From an uncultured Macromonas sp. (GTDB lineage: Bacteria; Pseudomonadota; Gammaproteobacteria; Burkholderiales; Burkholderiaceae): DNA of 7,244 nucleotides. Shown in pieces: positions 5,697-7,244 of the stretch. A program made the position numbers and the translations under genes. The DNA is taken from NCBI GenBank assembly GCA_946481585.1, contig CAMLOF010000151.1, positions 1 to 7,244 on the forward strand, written 5' to 3'. How positions within the stretch are numbered: position 1 is the first letter of the stretch; each line of letters begins with the position of its first letter. A model generated the notes under the pieces. It did no database searches, had not been told where the DNA came from, and was given only the letters and a program-made list of their open reading frames with translations.

Positions 5697-7244
5697 CCAA
5701 GGCCTCCTGCAATATTTGTTCAATGGATTCAAAACGGAATTCGCGGGCGAGCGCACGCAAGCGTTGCAGTGGCTGGGCGCAATCGGCGTGCAGCTCGCTC
5801 AGGCGGTCGATCTGCTGCACAAAGCCACGGTAGTAGCCCAGGCGGGCCAGTTCGCGCAGCGTGCCCAGTGCTGTGGCGTCCAGGCCATGCGCCAGTTGTG
5901 TGGCAGGCGGCCAGGTGGATGCCGGTGTTACCGCCGCCTGCGCGGCAACGTCGGCGGCCTGCCAGGTCAACCCCAATCGCTGCCCCAGCCAGTGCAGCAA
6001 TTCGTCGCGCCGCACGGGTTTGACGAGGAAGTCTTGCGGCGGCAGGCCAATGTCGTTGTCCAGCCCCTTGTCAAATGCGTTGGCCGACACCACCGCCAGC
6101 GCGGGCGCAGGCTGCAGGCCCATGGCGCGGATATGCCGCAGCGTTTCCCAGCCGTCCATGCCGGGCATGGCCAGGTCCATGAAAACCACGTCGGGCCGCA
6201 GGCCGTCGCGCAGCACGCGCAGCGCGTCTTCACCATGGGTGGCCAGCGTTACCGCAAAGCCCAGGGGCTCCAGCCAGCGCGCCAGCAGCTGGCGGTCGGC
6301 CTCCTCGTTGTCCACCACCAGCACCCGTCGGCGCGCACCCTCGTAGCCCCTGTAAAGGGGTGCCAGTACGGGCTGTGCCGCGGGCGCCTCTTCATTCAGT
6401 TCCGGCAGGAACAGGCGCAGGCGAAAGGTCGTACCGTCCCCCAGGCGGCTGCTGGCCGTCAGTTCGCCGCCCATCAGGTCGGCCAGCATGCGGGCAATGG
6501 TCAGCCCCAGGCCCGAGCCGGGCGCGCTGCCGCTGGCGTGTGCCGCGCCACGCGCAAAGGGCTCGAAGATGCGGTCCAGCTCCTCCGGCGCAATGCCGGG
6601 GCCGGTGTCGCTCACCTCGAAGGTGGCCATCTCGCGCACATGGCGAATGCTCAACCGCACTTCGCCTTGCTGGGTGAACTTCACCGCGTTGCCCAGCAGG
6701 TTGATGAGGATCTGGCGCACACGCTTTTCATCTGCACGTACCACGGGCGGCCACCAGGCGGGCGCGTCGAACACAAAGCGCAGCCCCTTGGCCTGGGCCT
6801 GCCACTCGAACATGGCGGCCACCTCGCGCACGGTGTCCTGCCAGCGCCAGGGCTTCAAATCCAGCGTCAGCTTGCCAGATTCGATGCGCGCAATGTCCAG
6901 CGTGCCTTCGATGAGCGACAGCAGGTGGTCCCCACCCCGGCGGATGACCTGGATGGCGTGCGAGCGGTGGGCGGGCATGCCTTCGTCTTCTTGGAGCAGT
7001 TGCGCGTAGCCCAGGATGCTGTTGAGCGGCGTGCGCAACTCGTGGCTGATGTTGCTGATGTAGCGCGTCTTGGCCTGGTTGGCCTGGTCGGCCTGTTCGC
7101 GCGCGCGGTCGGCCACCTGCTTGGCCTGCTGCAGTTGTTCGTCGGTGCGGCGGTGGGAATCGATCTCCTGCATCAGCAACCGCGTCTGGCGGTTGGACTC
7201 TTCCTGCGCCACCTCGCGGCTCTTGTGCGCCAGCACCAGCCACC
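5671..7244 (-). CDS. Hybrid sensor histidine kinase (5' end outside the window)
   Basis: The C-terminal 523 residues of a hybrid kinase; the reading frame is open through the right edge. The first visible residues, WLVLAHKSRE, look like the cytoplasmic end of a membrane helix, so a membrane or periplasmic sensor region probably lies beyond the window. Counting from that W: a coiled-coil linker (about 7-57, with AKQVADRAREQADQANQAK); a HisKA dimerisation domain with the phosphorylated His at residue 67 in SHELRTP (codon 7042-7044); an ATPase domain with N box (QILINLLGNAVKFT, N181), G1 box DTGPGI (212-217), FEPF (226-229) and G2 box GSGLGL (242-247); a REC domain (about 305-422) with D311/E313, phosphoacceptor D356 (codon 6175-6177), S386 and K408; and a helical C-terminal extension (about 455-520). 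That extension has no HxxKG motif, so it is not an obvious Hpt domain. The GTG at 7236-7234 is almost certainly not the true start. The stop overlaps the response regulator start by 26 bp, marking the two as a cognate pair. Confidence 0.95.
   Translation of the reverse strand, partial: WLVLAHKSREVAQEESNRQTRLLMQEIDSHRRTDEQLQQAKQVADRAREQADQANQAKTRYISNISHELRTPLNSILGYAQLLQEDEGMPAHRSHAIQVIRRGGDHLLSLIEGTLDIARIESGKLTLDLKPWRWQDTVREVAAMFEWQAQAKGLRFVFDAPAWWPPVVRADEKRVRQILINLLGNAVKFTQQGEVRLSIRHVREMATFEVSDTGPGIAPEELDRIFEPFARGAAHASGSAPGSGLGLTIARMLADLMGGELTASSRLGDGTTFRLRLFLPELNEEAPAAQPVLAPLYRGYEGARRRVLVVDNEEADRQLLARWLEPLGFAVTLATHGEDALRVLRDGLRPDVVFMDLAMPGMDGWETLRHIRAMGLQPAPALAVVSANAFDKGLDNDIGLPPQDFLVKPVRRDELLHWLGQRLGLTWQAADVAAQAAVTPASTWPPATQLAHGLDATALGTLRELARLGYYRGFVQQIDRLSELHADCAQPLQRLRALAREFRFESIEQILQEALDEAEHLGG
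5703..5708 (-). promoter_or_regulatory. Shine-Dalgarno of the response regulator gene
   Basis: AGGAGG on the minus strand is six bases before the ATG at 5696 and lies within the kinase coding sequence. It decides the regulator start and supports translation coupled to the kinase. Confidence 0.8.

Noticed and set aside
5697..5756. Longer start of the response regulator at 5756
   Set aside because: The 20 extra codons lie deeper inside the kinase gene and do not resemble the start of a REC domain. AGGAGG precedes the ATG at 5696.
4779..6023. A 414-codon open frame on the plus strand opposite the regulator and kinase genes
   Set aside because: It crosses two well-supported minus-strand genes, has no recognisable domain and is His/Gly/Gln-rich, as expected of a shadow frame.
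7234..7236. GTG as the start of the histidine kinase
   Set aside because: The frame stays open to the edge, and the residues before it (WL) continue what looks like a membrane helix, so the gene most likely begins outside the window.

Overview
The window is high-GC proteobacterial DNA (roughly 60-65% GC by eye). UrtA, a FeeM-like acyltransferase of the type I recognise from Burkholderiales, and a hybrid kinase/LuxR regulator pair suggest a betaproteobacterium, probably a Comamonadaceae relative (Acidovorax/Hydrogenophaga-like). This taxonomic guess rests on recognising protein families, not on a search.

Layout, left to right: (1) the 5' 188 codons of urtA, the periplasmic urea-binding protein of a urea ABC transporter, run leftward off the window. 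(2) A 280-bp divergent intergenic region (566-845) contains a cluster of alternating half-sites and a second inverted repeat. (3) A 997-residue membrane protein is encoded rightward (846-3839): periplasmic 7TMR-DISMED2-like domain, seven-helix 7TMR-DISM-like bundle, PAS, GGDEF and EAL. It is a c-di-GMP enzyme with both active sites apparently intact. (4) After an 18-bp convergent gap, three genes lie on the minus strand. In order of transcription they are a hybrid histidine kinase (5671-7244, 5' end outside the window), a REC/PAS-like/LuxR-HTH response regulator (4692-5696, overlapping the kinase by 26 bp) and a FeeM/LuxI-like N-acyltransferase (3858-4577).

How the genes may work together: the kinase and regulator are almost certainly a cognate, translationally coupled two-component pair. 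The FeeM-like enzyme follows them by 114 bp and may be in their transcription unit or under their control. Family knowledge predicts that it moves an acyl chain from acyl-ACP to an amino acid or similar amine, so the locus could link a sensed signal, an acylated small molecule or lipid, and c-di-GMP output. The adjacent urea-uptake gene raises the possibility that nitrogen status is the input. These functional links are inference from gene order. The individual domain assignments are well supported by motifs.

No tRNA, rRNA, CRISPR array, insertion sequence or convincing intrinsic terminator was seen. No stretch over 300 bp lacks a gene.
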